Origin: Bordetella parapertussis
GTDB lineage: Bacteria; Pseudomonadota; Gammaproteobacteria; Burkholderiales; SG8-41
Reading direction: 5' to 3'
Assembly (NCBI GenBank): GCA_945906815.1
Contig: CAMDRT010000020.1
Location: 17,448-81,447, forward strand
Length of the DNA stretch: 64,000 nucleotides
Below, one piece after another: positions 35,885 to 46,541 of the stretch (position 1 is its first letter; the number at the start of each line of letters is the position of its first letter). A program made the translations under genes and the position numbers. A model generated the notes under the pieces. That model was not told where the DNA came from. It saw nothing but the letters and a program-made list of their open reading frames with translations, and searched no databases.

Positions 35885-38800
35885 TTACGCAGCAATTTTG
35901 TTGCTGCTATTGGCATTTCTAGCCATTTCGCTGAGTGCGCGCCGGTATTCGTGCGGGAACACTTTCACGAACTTTGCGCGCTCCGCCGGCCAGTTATCGA
36001 GGATGGCTTGCGCGCGCAAGCTGCCGCTGTGGCAGACGTGCGCTTCCAGCATTTGCTTCACCAGCGCCTCGTCGCTCATGCCGCGATGCCACAATTCGTG
36101 CGCGACTTTGGCGTCCTGCTCCTGCTCGGTCAGCAGCGGCTCGAGCTTCACCATCGCCGCGTTGCAGTAGGCTTCGAACAAGCCGCTCTCGTTATACACG
36201 TACGCGATGCCGCCCGACATGCCGGCGGCGAAATTGCGCCCGGTCATGCCCAGCACCACTATCGTGCCGCCCGTCATGTATTCGCAACCGTGGTCGCCCA
36301 CGCCTTCAACCACCGCGTGCGCACCGGAGTTACGTACCGCGAAACGTTCGCCCGCAACGCCGCGGAAATACGCTTCGCCTTCAATCGCGCCATACAGCAC
36401 GGCGTTGCCGGTAATAATATTTTCTGCCGGATCGCCCTTGAACTTCGGCGACGGTTGCACGCAGATGCGCCCGCCCGACAAGCCCTTGCCGGCATAGTCG
36501 TTGGTGTCGCCGATTAAATCGAGCGTTACGCCGCGCGCGAGAAACGCGCCGAAACTTTGTCCGGCGGAACCGGCGAAGCGCACGTGGATGGTGTCATCGG
36601 GCAGGCCGGCGTGCAAATAACGCTTGGCGATTTCGTGTGACAGCATGGTGCCGACAGTGCGATTGATGTTGCGGATCGGCATGTCGATCGCGACTTTTTC
36701 GCCGCGCGTCAGCGCCGGTTGCGCCAGTTCGATCAGCCGCATATCCAGCGCCTTGTCGAGGCCGTGATCCTGCGTTTCGCAGTGGAAGCGCGAGACTTCC
36801 GGGCCGATTTTTGGCTGCGCAAAAATGCGTGAGAAATCGAGGCTCAGCGCTTTCCAGTGCAGGATGCCTTTTTTCGTGTCGAGCAGATCGGCGCGGCCGA
36901 TCAGGTCGTTAAACTTGCGCACACCGAGTTGCGCCATCAGCTCACGGATTTCTTCGGCGATAAAGAAGAAAAAATTGATCACGTGCTCGGGTTTGCCAGC
37001 GAATTTCTTGCGCAGCACCGGGTCTTGCGTCGCCACACCTACCGGGCAGGTGTTGAGATGGCACTTGCGCATCATGATGCAGCCCTGGGTCACCAGCGGT
37101 GCGGTGGCGAATCCAAACTCATCGGCACCGAGCAAGGCGCCGATCACCACGTCGCGTCCGGTCTTTATCTGCCCGTCCACCTGTAGTGCGATACGGCTGC
37201 GTAATTTGTTGAGCACCAGCGTCTGCTGCGTTTCGGCAAGGCCGAGTTCCCACGGCGTGCCGGCGTGCTTGATCGAAGACCACGGGCTTGCGCCCGTGCC
37301 GCCATCGTGGCCGGAAATGGTGACGTGATCCGCCTTGGCCTTGGCCACGCCGGCAGCTACCGTGCCGACACCGATTTCCGATACCAGCTTGACGCTGATC
37401 GAAGCGCTGGGATTGCCGTTTTTAAGATCGTGTATCAGTTGCGCAAGGTCTTCAATCGAATAAATGTCGTGGTGCGGTGGCGGTGAAATCAACTCCACGC
37501 CGGGTGTGGAGTAACGCAGCTCGGCTATGTACTCGGACACTTTCTTGCCCGGCAACTGGCCGCCTTCGCCGGGTTTGGCGCCTTGCGCCATTTTGATCTG
37601 GATTTGCTCTGCGCTGGCGAGGTACTCGGCGGTGACACCGAAGCGACCGGAAGCGACTTGCTTGATTTTCGATTTCAGCGAATCACCTTCGCGGATCTCG
37701 GTGTAGTTTTCCACGCGCGTAGCGCCCAGCTTCGATTGCAGCGTTTCGCCCGCCTTCACCGGGGTGTAACGGTTGCGGTCTTCGCCGCCTTCGCCGGTGT
37801 TGGATTTGCCGCCGATGCGGTTCATCGCAATCGCCAGCGAGGTGTGCGCCTCGGTGGAAATCGAGCCCAGCGACATGGCGCCGGTGGAGAAGCGCTTGAC
37901 GATATCCGCAGCGGATTCCACTTCTTCTATCGGTGCTGGGGTGCAAAGTGCGAACTTGAATTCAAACAGGCCGCGGAACGTCATGTGCCGCTGCGACTGA
38001 TCGTTGATGATCTGTGTGTATTCCTTAAAGCTGGCATAGTTTTTTTGGCGCGTCGCGTGCTGCAGTTTGGCGATGGCGTCCGGCGTCCACATATGTTCTT
38101 CACCGCGCACGCGCCACGCGTATTCCCCGCCCGCGTCGAGCGCACTCGCCAGCACCGGGTCGTTGCTGAACGCCGCGCGATGCGAGCGTATCGCTTCTTC
38201 GGCGACGCGGAACAAGCCTATGCCTTCGATGTTGGAGGCGGTGCCGGTGAAATACTTGTCCACCAGAGCTTTCGCCAGCCCGACGGCCTCAAATATCTGC
38301 GCGCCGGTGTAAGACATGTAGGTCGAGATGCCCATTTTGGACATGACTTTGCGCAGGCCCTTGCCGATGGCCTTGACGAAATACTGGATGGCTTTTTTGC
38401 CATCCACGTCTGCGCCGAGCAGCTTGCGGTCGGCGAGATCCAGCAACGTTTCCATCGCCAGATAGGGATGCACCGCATCCGCGCCGTAGCCGCCGAGCAG
38501 GGCAAAATGGTGCACTTCGCGCGCACTGCCGGTTTCAACCACCAGGCCGGCGCTGGTGCGCAGACCCTTTTCGACGAGATGCTGATGTATAGCCGACAAC
38601 GCCAGCAACGCGGGTATCGCCACCTGATCGCGATCGACCTTGCGGTCGGACAGAATAAGGATCGAGTAACCCGCACGCACCGCGTCTTCGGCTTGTGCAG
38701 CGAGGCTTGCAAGCCGTGCTTCAATCGCCTCGTTGCCCCAGGCCAACGGGTAAATAATGTCGAGTTCATACGACTTGAATTTGCCGTCGGTATAGCGGTC

Positions 38801-40582
38801 GATGTGACGGATTTTCTCCATCTCAAAAAAATCGATCACCGGCTGGCTGACTTCAAGGCGTATCGGTGGATTGCTTTCGTCTATGCCCAGCAGATTGGGC
38901 TTGGGGCCGATGAACGTCACCAGCGAGGTCACCAGCTCCTCGCGTATCGGATCGATCGGCGGATTGGTCACCTGCGCAAACAACTGTTTAAAGTAGTGAT
39001 ATAACGTCTTGTTTTTATTGGATAAAACCGCCATAGGCGAATCGTTGCCCATGGAGCCGAGAGCCTCTTCACCGTTTGCACCCATCGGCATTAGCAGGAA
39101 CCGCAGTTCTTCCTGGGTCCAGCCGAACGCCTGCTGGCGGTCAAGCAAGCGTACGTCGCTGCGCAGCGGCCGTGTTTTGTCGGTATCAACCTCATCGAGC
39201 TTTACGCGTATGCGGTCTATCCACTCCGCATAGGGCTTGGCGGAGGCGAGAGACTCCTTCAACTCCTGATCGTCGATGATGCGGCCTTTTTCGAGATCGA
39301 CGAGGAACATCTTGCCGGGTTGCAAACGCCACTTTTTGATGATCTTTTCTTCGGGTATCTGCAGACAGCCGGACTCCGAACCCATCACCACCAGATCATC
39401 GCTGGTGACGATGTAGCGCGCAGGACGCAAGCCGTTGCGATCCAGCGTCGCGCCGATCTGACGGCCGTCGGTAAACGCAATCGCGGCGGGGCCGTCCCAC
39501 GGCTCCATCATCGCCGCGTGATACTCGTAAAACGCACGGCGGCTGGCATCCATCAAGGTGTGGCCTTCCCACGCCTCGGGAATCATCATCATGACGGCGT
39601 GCGCGATGGAATAGCCGCTCATCACCAACAGCTCCAGCGCGTTGTCGAAAGAGGCGGAATCGGACTGGCCGGGATAAATCAACGGCCATAGCTTGTTCAA
39701 ATCACTGCCGAGAATGGGGCTCGAAATCGCGCCTTGGCGCGCGCGCATCCAGTTGACGTTGCCGCGCAAGGTATTGATTTCGCCATTGTGCGCGATCATG
39801 CGAAACGGATGCGCAAGATCCCATGTCGGGAAGGTATTGGTCGAAAAGCGCTGGTGTATCAGCGCCAGCGCCGACACCACCCGCGGGTCCTGCAAATCCT
39901 TGAAGTACACGCCAACCTGATTCGCCATCAGCATGCCCTTGTACACCACCGTGCGCGCCGAAAACGACGACACGTAATACTCGCTACCGTGCTTTAAGTG
40001 CAGAGAACGAATGGCATGGCCGGCGGCCTTGCGCAGGATGTAAAGCTTGCGCTCCAGCGCGTCGGTCACGGTGACGCCGGGGCCGCGCTTCACAAACACC
40101 TGACGGATCACCGGTTCGATTTTCTTGACCGACTCACCCAGATCGGTGTTGTCCACCGGCACATCGCGCCAGCCGAGCAACACCTGCCCTTCGTCTTTGA
40201 TTGCGCGCTCGATTTCGTACTCGCACGCAAAACGCGAGGCGGGCTCGCGCGGCAAAAACACCATGCCTACGCCGTATTGGCCGAACGGCGGCAACGCCAC
40301 TCCCTGCTTGGCCATTTCTTCCCGGAAAAACCTGTCAGGCATCTGTATCAATATGCCCGCGCCGTCCGACGCCTTAGGATCAGCCCCCACCGCGCCGCGA
40401 TGGGTGAGATTTTTCAGTATGGTCAGACCCTGCTCGATGATTTCGTGGCTTTTTTTACCCTTGATGTTCGCAACAAAGCCGACGCCGCAGGCGTCATGCT
40501 CGTTGGCAGGGTCGTACAGACCTTGTGCGCCGGGCGGATAATCCGCATGCAGGGAATCGAAGGCGTGCAATGGGTTGTCCAC
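35885..40582 (-). CDS. gltB: Glutamate synthase large subunit
   Basis: About 1565 residues from a GTG at 40582, chosen because a GCTGAGA stretch precedes it; a TTG 15 bp upstream is also open. The N-terminal class II amidase nucleophile is the Cys of [10 protein letters not shown] (about residue 32), exposed after propeptide removal. The central FMN domain contains [26 protein letters not shown], and the Fe-S ligands are in [19 protein letters not shown]. The C-terminal GXGXG beta helix is intact. The large antisense frame at 37583-39004 is a shadow. Confidence 0.97.
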   Translation of the reverse strand: MDNPLHAFDSLHADYPPGAQGLYDPANEHDACGVGFVANIKGKKSHEIIEQGLTILKNLTHRGAVGADPKASDGAGILIQMPDRFFREEMAKQGVALPPFGQYGVGMVFLPREPASRFACEYEIERAIKDEGQVLLGWRDVPVDNTDLGESVKKIEPVIRQVFVKRGPGVTVTDALERKLYILRKAAGHAIRSLHLKHGSEYYVSSFSARTVVYKGMLMANQVGVYFKDLQDPRVVSALALIHQRFSTNTFPTWDLAHPFRMIAHNGEINTLRGNVNWMRARQGAISSPILGSDLNKLWPLIYPGQSDSASFDNALELLVMSGYSIAHAVMMMIPEAWEGHTLMDASRRAFYEYHAAMMEPWDGPAAIAFTDGRQIGATLDRNGLRPARYIVTSDDLVVMGSESGCLQIPEEKIIKKWRLQPGKMFLVDLEKGRIIDDQELKESLASAKPYAEWIDRIRVKLDEVDTDKTRPLRSDVRLLDRQQAFGWTQEELRFLLMPMGANGEEALGSMGNDSPMAVLSNKNKTLYHYFKQLFAQVTNPPIDPIREELVTSLVTFIGPKPNLLGIDESNPPIRLEVSQPVIDFFEMEKIRHIDRYTDGKFKSYELDIIYPLAWGNEAIEARLASLAAQAEDAVRAGYSILILSDRKVDRDQVAIPALLALSAIHQHLVEKGLRTSAGLVVETGSAREVHHFALLGGYGADAVHPYLAMETLLDLADRKLLGADVDGKKAIQYFVKAIGKGLRKVMSKMGISTYMSYTGAQIFEAVGLAKALVDKYFTGTASNIEGIGLFRVAEEAIRSHRAAFSNDPVLASALDAGGEYAWRVRGEEHMWTPDAIAKLQHATRQKNYASFKEYTQIINDQSQRHMTFRGLFEFKFALCTPAPIEEVESAADIVKRFSTGAMSLGSISTEAHTSLAIAMNRIGGKSNTGEGGEDRNRYTPVKAGETLQSKLGATRVENYTEIREGDSLKSKIKQVASGRFGVTAEYLASAEQIQIKMAQGAKPGEGGQLPGKKVSEYIAELRYSTPGVELISPPPHHDIYSIEDLAQLIHDLKNGNPSASISVKLVSEIGVGTVAAGVAKAKADHVTISGHDGGTGASPWSSIKHAGTPWELGLAETQQTLVLNKLRSRIALQVDGQIKTGRDVVIGALLGADEFGFATAPLVTQGCIMMRKCHLNTCPVGVATQDPVLRKKFAGKPEHVINFFFFIAEEIRELMAQLGVRKFNDLIGRADLLDTKKGILHWKALSLDFSRIFAQPKIGPEVSRFHCETQDHGLDKALDMRLIELAQPALTRGEKVAIDMPIRNINRTVGTMLSHEIAKRYLHAGLPDDTIHVRFAGSAGQSFGAFLARGVTLDLIGDTNDYAGKGLSGGRICVQPSPKFKGDPAENIITGNAVLYGAIEGEAYFRGVAGERFAVRNSGAHAVVEGVGDHGCEYMTGGTIVVLGMTGRNFAAGMSGGIAYVYNESGLFEAYCNAAMVKLEPLLTEQEQDAKVAHELWHRGMSDEALVKQMLEAHVCHSGSLRAQAILDNWPAERAKFVKVFPHEYRRALSEMARNANSSNKIAA

Positions 40583-40605
40583 GATAAGTCTCAGCAAATA
40601 TTAAA

Positions 40606-40624
40606 TAAAAACAATAGCTTATGT
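40606..40624 (+). promoter_or_regulatory. TAAAAACAATAGCTTATGT motif upstream of gltB
   Basis: An AT-rich motif lies about 25-45 bp upstream of gltB and is shared almost exactly with 44876-44894 and, in reverse, 6399-6414. It reads on the strand opposite to gltB. The rest of the 239-bp gap (40583-40821) shows no gene; a 26-codon frame from 40733 has no support. Confidence 0.35.
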
Positions 40625-40821
40625 ATATTTTATGGCGCCGCCACCGAGCACCATGGCGAACGCAAAAATAGCAGGGTGAAACCCTACGAGTCTACCGGTA
40701 CTAAGCCCTTGCTTCAATAGAGAATTTTTACCATGGCACGGCGCAAAATGTATTGCGCTTTGCCTGGGGCATGGGAATCGCCAGCGCGTGCGCCGCCTAA
40801 ATCAGCGGTGTAAGCCGCGGA

Positions 40822-41997
40822 TCAAAGCGTGTGTGACTTGTCGCCGCGCGCAAAGCCGCTGAGCGCGACATCCACGCTTTTGCCCAGCGCGATGACCTTG
40901 AACAATTCGCCCATCTCCGCCGGTGACAACAGTTTTTGCGCCTGCGCCGCGAGCGGTGCGTAGGCGCGCGTGTCGGTGGCGGGTATGGCCGCCAACAACG
41001 CGGTGATGCCGCAGTTGATCAAAAACTGCGCCTGCGTCGCGTAGCCGCACACTTGCGCCCCGCCATCCTGTGCCGAGGCCGCGATCGCGCTGAAATCAAC
41101 GTGGGTGGTAATGTCCTGCAACCCAACCAACACCAAAGGATCATCATGGGCATGGTGGCGGTAGTGGCACATCAGCGTGCCTAGCGCGCGCTGCGGGTGA
41201 TAAAACTCGCGCGCCGGGTAGCCGTAGTCGATGAACAACATGACGCCGCGGGTGAGCGCCTGTGCGAGGCTGGTTACCAGCGCGCGGGCGCTTAGATTGA
41301 TCTCGGTGCGGTAGTTGTCTGCGGGCAGCGCTATGCCTTCGGCAGCGCGACGCAATGTCTCCGGCGCTTTGCTTTCAAACCAGTGAAACGAATTGCGCGC
41401 GGCGTGGTGTTGCACCCCAGCTTCGAGCACTTCGCCGTTACGGGTAGTAACGACTTGCGCAGGCGTGGCATCCAGCACTTCGTTGGCCAGTATCACGCCT
41501 TCAAATTGCGTGGGCAGCGACTCCAGCCAGCACACGCGATGCGCCCACGCCGGCGCGCGCTGCGCAATCAGTTCGCGCTGCCGTTCGCGCAAATCGCCAC
41601 TGAGCTCCAGAATCCAATAACTTTCCGGCGCGCAACCGAGCGCGTCCATTTCCAGCAGCACATCCGCAGCCAGCACGCCGCTGCCCGCCCCGATTTCGAG
41701 TACGCGGTGCAAGCCATACGCGTGCAATTGCGCAAGCTGCCGCGCGAGGCAGCGTGCAAACAGCGGCGACATTTCTGGCGCGGTAATGAAATCGCCGCCT
41801 TCACCCAGTTTGCGGCTGCCCGCGCTGTAGTAGCCCAGCCCCGGCGCATAAAGCGCCAGTTCCATGTAGCGCGCGAAGCTGATCCCGCCGCCTGCCGCGG
41901 TTATTTCGTGCGCGATCAATGCCGACAATTGCGCGCTCAGCGCTTGTGCTGCGGTTGACGGCGGCGGTAGATGTGCCAGATGCGGCGGAATAATCAC
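40822..41997 (-). CDS. SAM-dependent methyltransferase, MidA/NDUFAF7 family (COG1565)
   Basis: A 391-residue protein. The N-terminal block GGGISFARYMELALYAPGLGYYSAG and GGDFITAPEMSPLFARCLA are family signatures, followed by the SAM loop VLEIGAGSGVLAADVL and ILANEVLDATP. The eukaryotic homologue methylates an arginine of a complex I subunit. The bacterial substrate is not established. It is divergent from the pteridine reductase gene, with 41 bp between starts, and the pair is neighbouring in many betaproteobacteria. Confidence 0.9.
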   Translation of the reverse strand: MIIPPHLAHLPPPSTAAQALSAQLSALIAHEITAAGGGISFARYMELALYAPGLGYYSAGSRKLGEGGDFITAPEMSPLFARCLARQLAQLHAYGLHRVLEIGAGSGVLAADVLLEMDALGCAPESYWILELSGDLRERQRELIAQRAPAWAHRVCWLESLPTQFEGVILANEVLDATPAQVVTTRNGEVLEAGVQHHAARNSFHWFESKAPETLRRAAEGIALPADNYRTEINLSARALVTSLAQALTRGVMLFIDYGYPAREFYHPQRALGTLMCHYRHHAHDDPLVLVGLQDITTHVDFSAIAASAQDGGAQVCGYATQAQFLINCGITALLAAIPATDTRAYAPLAAQAQKLLSPAEMGELFKVIALGKSVDVALSGFARGDKSHTL

Positions 41998-42038
41998 GCC
42001 GGAATGATCCTCGAATACGCTAAAATAAACAATACGTT

Positions 42039-42791
42039 ATGAAACTTCCTCTGCACAACAAAACGGTGCTGGTGACCGGTGGCGCGCGGCGCCTGGGTGC
42101 GGCGATTTGCCGGCGCGTGCATGCGGCCGGCGCGAACGTGATGATTCACTATCGCACTTCGGCGGCGGAGGCGCGCGTCCTGGCGAAGCAGCTGAATGCA
42201 GCGCGCAGCGCAAGTGCGGCCTGCGTGAAGGGTGATCTGCTCAACGCCAAGATGCCGCAGGCGCTGGTGGCGGCGTGCATGGCCGAATGGGGACGGCTGG
42301 ATGTAGTGGTGAATAACGCATCGAATTTTTATCCCACACCGGTGGGCCGCATGACCGAGCCCATGTGGCACGATCTCATCGGCGCCAATCTTAAAGCGCC
42401 GCTGTTCATCGCGCAGTGTGCGGCGGCCGAATTGAAAAAACGCCGCGGGGCGATTATCAATATCGTGGATATACACGCCGAGTTGCCGTTGAAGGATTAC
42501 GTTATTTACAGCATTGCCAAGGGCGGGTTGGCGGCGCTCACGCGCTCCCTGGCGCGCGAGCTTGCGCCTGCGGTGCGTGTAAACGGCGTGTCGCCGGGGC
42601 CGATCTTGTGGCCGGATGCGAACCTCTGGAAAAGCCCGCACACGCGCAAGCGCATTGTGGATCGTACCTTGCTTAAGCGGGTGGGAGAGCCTGACGATAT
42701 TGCACGCACGGTGGAGTTTTTATTGACCGGCGCACCCTACGTCACTGGGCAAATTATCGCGGTGGACGGCGGCCGCAGTATTGCGTTGTAA
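42039..42791 (+). CDS. folM: Pteridine/dihydrofolate reductase, PTR1/FolM type (SDR)
   Basis: A 250-residue short-chain dehydrogenase. The cofactor motif TGGARRLG (13-20) is the TGxxxRxG form specific to pteridine reductases. The active-site triad D144, Y157, K161 keeps the 13-residue D-to-Y spacing of PTR1. It likely reduces dihydromonapterin or dihydrofolate with NADPH. The C-terminal VTGQIIAVDGGRS is generic SDR. Gene symbol is by similarity. The TAA stop starts a short repeat-like tract. Confidence 0.8.
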   Translation: MKLPLHNKTVLVTGGARRLGAAICRRVHAAGANVMIHYRTSAAEARVLAKQLNAARSASAACVKGDLLNAKMPQALVAACMAEWGRLDVVVNNASNFYPTPVGRMTEPMWHDLIGANLKAPLFIAQCAAAELKKRRGAIINIVDIHAELPLKDYVIYSIAKGGLAALTRSLARELAPAVRVNGVSPGPILWPDANLWKSPHTRKRIVDRTLLKRVGEPDDIARTVEFLLTGAPYVTGQIIAVDGGRSIAL

Positions 42792-42841
42792 GGGCGTGAA
42801 GGGCGAAGGCTGAACGGGGTAGAGGCCCCCCCTGCCCCCCC
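42789..42841. repeat. Heptad/octad tract R6 and two C7 runs (folM-ttcA gap)
   Basis: From the folM stop codon the sequence runs TAAGGGCG, TGAAGGGCGAAGGC, TGAACGGGG, a degenerate form of the heptad repeat. It is followed by two runs of seven cytosines at 42826-42832 and 42835-42841. GGGG at about 42815 can pair with the first C run. Confidence 0.45.
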
Positions 42842-42868
42842 ACCCTTTTTAATCGAGAACACGTAAAC

Positions 42869-43777
42869 ATGGACACTCACGTCATCCACATCACCCCGCG
42901 CAGCACCCGCGAGCGCAAGCAGGGTTATGAGTCGAATAAACTCGCCAAGCGCCTGCGCCGGCTGACCGGTCAGGCAATCGCCGATTTCGACATGATACGC
43001 AACGGCGACAAGATCATGGTGTGCCTGTCGGGCGGCAAGGACAGCTACGCGCTGCTCGATATTTTGTTGCATCTGAAGGCGCACGCGCCGCTGCACTTTG
43101 ATCTGATCGCGGTGAATCTCGACCAGAAGCAGCCGAATTTTCCCGAGCAGGTGCTGCCCGAATATCTGACGCGGCTCGGCGTTCCCTTTCGTATCGAGGC
43201 GCAGGATACCTACAGCACCGTCAAGCGCCTGATTCCCGAAGGCAAGACCATGTGCTCGCTGTGCTCGCGGCTGCGTCGCGGCGTGCTGTATCGCGTGGCA
43301 GGCGAACTGGGGGCGACCAAAATCGCATTAGGCCACCATCGCGACGATATTCTGGAAACGTTTTTGTTGAATATGTTTTACGGTGGCAAGCTGAAAACCA
43401 TGCCGCCGAAGCTGGTGTCCGACGATGGCAAACACATCGTGATTCGCCCGCTCGCCTATTGCGAAGAAAAAGACCTTGCTGAGTGGGCCGAGGTGAAACA
43501 GTTCCCGATCATTCCCTGTACGCTGTGCGGCTCGCAGGAGAGTTTGAAACGCAAAGAGGTAAAGGCGCTGCTGCGGGAGTGGGAGAAAAAATTTCCGGGG
43601 CGAGTGGAGACCATGCTCACCAGCCTGCAGAACATTACACCCTCGCATATGCTGGATCGGCAACTATTCGATTTTAAATCGATCTCCGCTGCCGGCCACG
43701 CTGTGCCGGATGGCGATAAGGCGTTGGACGAGGCCTATGAGGATACACAATACATCGGCGCTGCGCCGCGCGCTTAG
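42869..43777 (+). CDS. ttcA: tRNA-cytidine(32) 2-sulfurtransferase TtcA
   Basis: The 302-residue PP-loop ATPase thiolates C32 of tRNAs. The PP-loop is [15 protein letters not shown] (SGGKDS at 54-59). Two Cys pairs hold the Fe-S cluster: [11 protein letters not shown] at about 131 and CTLCGSQ at about 216. [28 protein letters not shown] is another family block. Its stop overlaps the stop of the convergent TctC gene by 4 bp, so transcripts from both sides collide here. Confidence 0.95.
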   Translation: MDTHVIHITPRSTRERKQGYESNKLAKRLRRLTGQAIADFDMIRNGDKIMVCLSGGKDSYALLDILLHLKAHAPLHFDLIAVNLDQKQPNFPEQVLPEYLTRLGVPFRIEAQDTYSTVKRLIPEGKTMCSLCSRLRRGVLYRVAGELGATKIALGHHRDDILETFLLNMFYGGKLKTMPPKLVSDDGKHIVIRPLAYCEEKDLAEWAEVKQFPIIPCTLCGSQESLKRKEVKALLREWEKKFPGRVETMLTSLQNITPSHMLDRQLFDFKSISAAGHAVPDGDKALDEAYEDTQYIGAAPRA

Positions 43778-44772
43778 TCCGCCGCTTTGACTCCCGACGC
43801 CTTGACCGCTTTGCCCCACCGCTCGACCTCGGCTTGCATGAACTTGCCGAAGGCTGCGGGCGTCGTCGGCGTCGGGTCGTAGCCGCGGTCACTGAGTTGC
43901 TTGGCGGCATCGCTGCCGCTGAGGATTTTGGTGAACACCTGGTTCAATTGCATGATGATCGGCTGCGGCGTACCGGCGGGGGCCATCAGGCCGTACCAGC
44001 CGCTAATGACGAAACCCTTGTAGCCCTGTTCGTCTAGGGTGGCGACCTCCGGCAGTTCGCGCGTGCGCCTGGCGGTGGTGACGGCGAGCGCGCGGATTCT
44101 GCCGGCGCGTATTTGCGGTATTGCCGCGCCAGGGCCGGAAAACAGCGTTTGCACTTCACCCGCGAGCGCCGCCGTCATCGCGGGCCCGCTGCCGCGATAG
44201 GGTATGTGTGTGAGCTTAAGCTTTGCGGTCTGGTAGAACACCTCCTGCGCCAGATGCGCGGTGACGTTGCCGGAGCCATAGTTGTAGCCGTTGGGTTTGG
44301 CATGCGCCAGCTTGATGAAGTCTGCCAGTGTTTTGGCCGGCACGCTGGGATGCACCGACACGATGTATGGCTGCTCGATCAGTTGGGTGATGGGCGCGAA
44401 ATCGCGGCTTACATCGAACGGCACTTTGTCGTACATCCACGGTGCTACAGCGGTAGCGCCGATTTCCGCGATGATCAGCGTGTAGCCATCCGCATTGGCC
44501 TTGGCGCCGATGGCGGTGCCGCTGGTGCCTTGCGCGCCACCGCGATTGTCGATGAGGATTTGCTGGCCGAGCGCCTGGGTTAGCGCCGGCTGCAAAATGC
44601 GCGACACCAGATCAGTGCCGCCGCCGGGCGGGAACGGCACGATCAGGCGGATGGATTTGTTCGGGTAAGTGCCGGCAGTGCCGGGCGCGGCCTTTTCCGC
44701 AGCAACGGCGATTTGCGGTAGCAGCAGCGCGCTCGCCGCCAGTGCGGTCAGCACATAAATCCGGTTTTTCAT
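43774..44772 (-). CDS. Tripartite tricarboxylate transporter receptor, TctC/Bug family
   Basis: A 332-residue periplasmic binding protein with a signal peptide (residues about 1-25, [21 protein letters not shown]). It carries typical Bug blocks: [36 protein letters not shown]-type (here [21 protein letters not shown]) and [18 protein letters not shown]. Such proteins bind carboxylates and are highly amplified in betaproteobacteria. No TctA/TctB membrane genes are adjacent, so it may be an orphan receptor. The ligand is unknown. Confidence 0.9.
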   Translation of the reverse strand: MKNRIYVLTALAASALLLPQIAVAAEKAAPGTAGTYPNKSIRLIVPFPPGGGTDLVSRILQPALTQALGQQILIDNRGGAQGTSGTAIGAKANADGYTLIIAEIGATAVAPWMYDKVPFDVSRDFAPITQLIEQPYIVSVHPSVPAKTLADFIKLAHAKPNGYNYGSGNVTAHLAQEVFYQTAKLKLTHIPYRGSGPAMTAALAGEVQTLFSGPGAAIPQIRAGRIRALAVTTARRTRELPEVATLDEQGYKGFVISGWYGLMAPAGTPQPIIMQLNQVFTKILSGSDAAKQLSDRGYDPTPTTPAAFGKFMQAEVERWGKAVKASGVKAAD

Positions 44773-44875
44773 CGCTAGTCTCTAAGTCATATTGTTGGGC
44801 GACCTTACCACGGCCTGAGCCTACCCAGAAGACGTTTCATCGCAGAATGGCGTTAGTGCACAAATAAAAATACAT

Positions 44876-44894
44876 TAAAAACAATGGCTTATGT
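44876..44894 (+). promoter_or_regulatory. TAAAAACAATGGCTTATGT motif upstream of the HTH-aminotransferase gene
   Basis: Nearly identical to the motif upstream of gltB, and lies 71 bp before the predicted start at 44966. The 193-bp gap (44773-44965) is otherwise AT-rich without a gene. Confidence 0.35.
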
Positions 44895-44965
44895 GTTAAT
44901 TGCAAAAGGAACATCAAATTGTCAAATTAATTTTGTCATGTTATTCTTGCGCTCAAGGAAAATCC

Positions 44966-46483
44966 ATGACTTGCGCAGAACGCCTCGTAGAACTTTTCGG
45001 CAGCCAGGCCGAAGTTGCCCGCCGCTTTAGTCTCGATCGCGCGGTGGTCAGCAACTGGGTAAAGTCGGGCTACGTGCCGGCGCGTTGGGCGATGGAAGTC
45101 GAGCAGGTCACCGGCGGTGATGTCACCGCAGCGGACGTTTTGAACGAAGCAACGGCACGCAAACCGAACCGGCTTAAATCGCGCCCGGACGGTGAAAATC
45201 TTTATATCTCCAACGCAGGGAGCAACGCCATGCATAACGAATTCGCACCCCACAAACGCATACATTCTTTTCACCCGCCGCAGCGCACGCTGCTGGGGCC
45301 GGGCCCGACGGAGATTCATCCGCGCGTGCTTACCACCATGAGCCAGCCGGCGATTGGTTATCTCGATCCGGTTTTTGTCGAGATGATGGAAGAACTCAAA
45401 GCGCTGCTGCGCTACAGCTATCAGACCAAGAATCCGTTGACGTTCCCTATCTCCGGCCCGGGTTCGGTGGGCATGGAGTTCTGCTTCGTCAACATGGTTG
45501 CGCCCGGCGACAAAGTGATCGTGTGCCGCAATGGGGTGTTTGGCGGACGCATGATCGAAAACGTGGAACGTTGCGGCGCCACCCCCATCGTGGTTGAAGA
45601 CAAATGGGGCGAGCCGATTGACCCGCAAAAACTGGAAGACGCACTGAAAGCCAACCCGGACGCGCGCCTGGTGTCGTTCGTGCACGCGGAAACATCCACC
45701 GGCGTGCTGTCCGACGCGAAAACGCTGGTGAATATTGCGCACCAGCACGATGCGCTGACTATAGCCGATTGCGTAACCTCCCTCGGCGGTAGCGAAGTGC
45801 GTGTCGATGAGTGGAAATTCGACGCGGCGTATTCCGCCAGCCAGAAATGCCTGTCCTGCACACCCGGCCTGTCGCCGGTGTCGATCTCGGAGCAGGTGGT
45901 TGATTTCGTGAAGGGGCGCAAAGACAAGATCCATAGCTGGTTCATGGACATGAATTTGCTGCTCGGTTACTGGGGCGAGACCACGCGCACTTATCACCAC
46001 ACCGCGCCCACCAATTCGCTGTTCGGTTTGCATGAAGCGTTGCTGCTGATCCGCGAAGAAGGTGTCGAAAACAGTTGGGCGCGCCACCGCCGCCATCACA
46101 CGGCGCTGAAAGCGGGCCTGGAGGCCATGGGCCTGAAGTTCCTGGTGAACGAAAAATACCAGGCGCCACAGATGAACGCGGTGTACTGCCCGGAAAAAAT
46201 CAATGAGGCGCAGGTGCGCAAAACGCTGCTCGACGAATTCGGCCTCGAAATTGGCGCGGGCTTGGGCCCGCTTGCTGGAAAAATCTGGCGCTTCGGCTTG
46301 ATGGGTTATTCGTGCCGTCCCGACAATGTCATGCTGTGTTTGTCGGCGCTGGGGTCGGTGCTGGAAGACATGGGCTACGCCGTGCATGTGGGTGATGCCG
46401 AAGCGGCGGCGCATGCGGCATATGCCTCGATGCACAGCACGGAAGCTGCCGCCAAAAAGCGCAGGACCGCCAAGGCAGCCTGA
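44966..46483 (+). CDS. Helix-turn-helix domain fused in frame to class V aminotransferase (alanine/serine-glyoxylate type)
   Basis: One continuous frame of 505 codons starting at ATG 44966, after AAGGAA. Residues about 1-65 (CAERLVELFGSQAEVARRFSLDRAVVSNWVKSGYVPARW) look like a YdaS/Cro-type helix-turn-helix. Residues from about 89 on form a PLP enzyme: TLLGPGPTEIHPRVLTTM, ETSTGVLSDAK, DCVTSLGGSEV and the Lys in SASQKCLSCTPGLSPVS. An internal ATG at 45230 with its own AGGGAG would give the plain 417-residue enzyme. The enzyme likely moves amino groups to glyoxylate. Whether the fused form is made is open. Confidence 0.8.
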   Translation: MTCAERLVELFGSQAEVARRFSLDRAVVSNWVKSGYVPARWAMEVEQVTGGDVTAADVLNEATARKPNRLKSRPDGENLYISNAGSNAMHNEFAPHKRIHSFHPPQRTLLGPGPTEIHPRVLTTMSQPAIGYLDPVFVEMMEELKALLRYSYQTKNPLTFPISGPGSVGMEFCFVNMVAPGDKVIVCRNGVFGGRMIENVERCGATPIVVEDKWGEPIDPQKLEDALKANPDARLVSFVHAETSTGVLSDAKTLVNIAHQHDALTIADCVTSLGGSEVRVDEWKFDAAYSASQKCLSCTPGLSPVSISEQVVDFVKGRKDKIHSWFMDMNLLLGYWGETTRTYHHTAPTNSLFGLHEALLLIREEGVENSWARHRRHHTALKAGLEAMGLKFLVNEKYQAPQMNAVYCPEKINEAQVRKTLLDEFGLEIGAGLGPLAGKIWRFGLMGYSCRPDNVMLCLSALGSVLEDMGYAVHVGDAEAAAHAAYASMHSTEAAAKKRRTAKAA

Positions 46484-46541
46484 TCCGGCGGGGCTGCCCG
46501 TCATCATCCATCCCCCATCGGCGTACCAGTACCGTTTAAAA

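Noticed and set aside
37583..39004. 473-codon open frame on the plus strand inside gltB
   Set aside because: It is antisense to a highly conserved gene, has shadow composition and matches no family. GC-rich genes leave long antisense frames.
44936..46507. 523-codon open frame antisense to the HTH-aminotransferase gene
   Set aside because: Same reason: the sense frame has clear PLP-enzyme motifs and this one has none.
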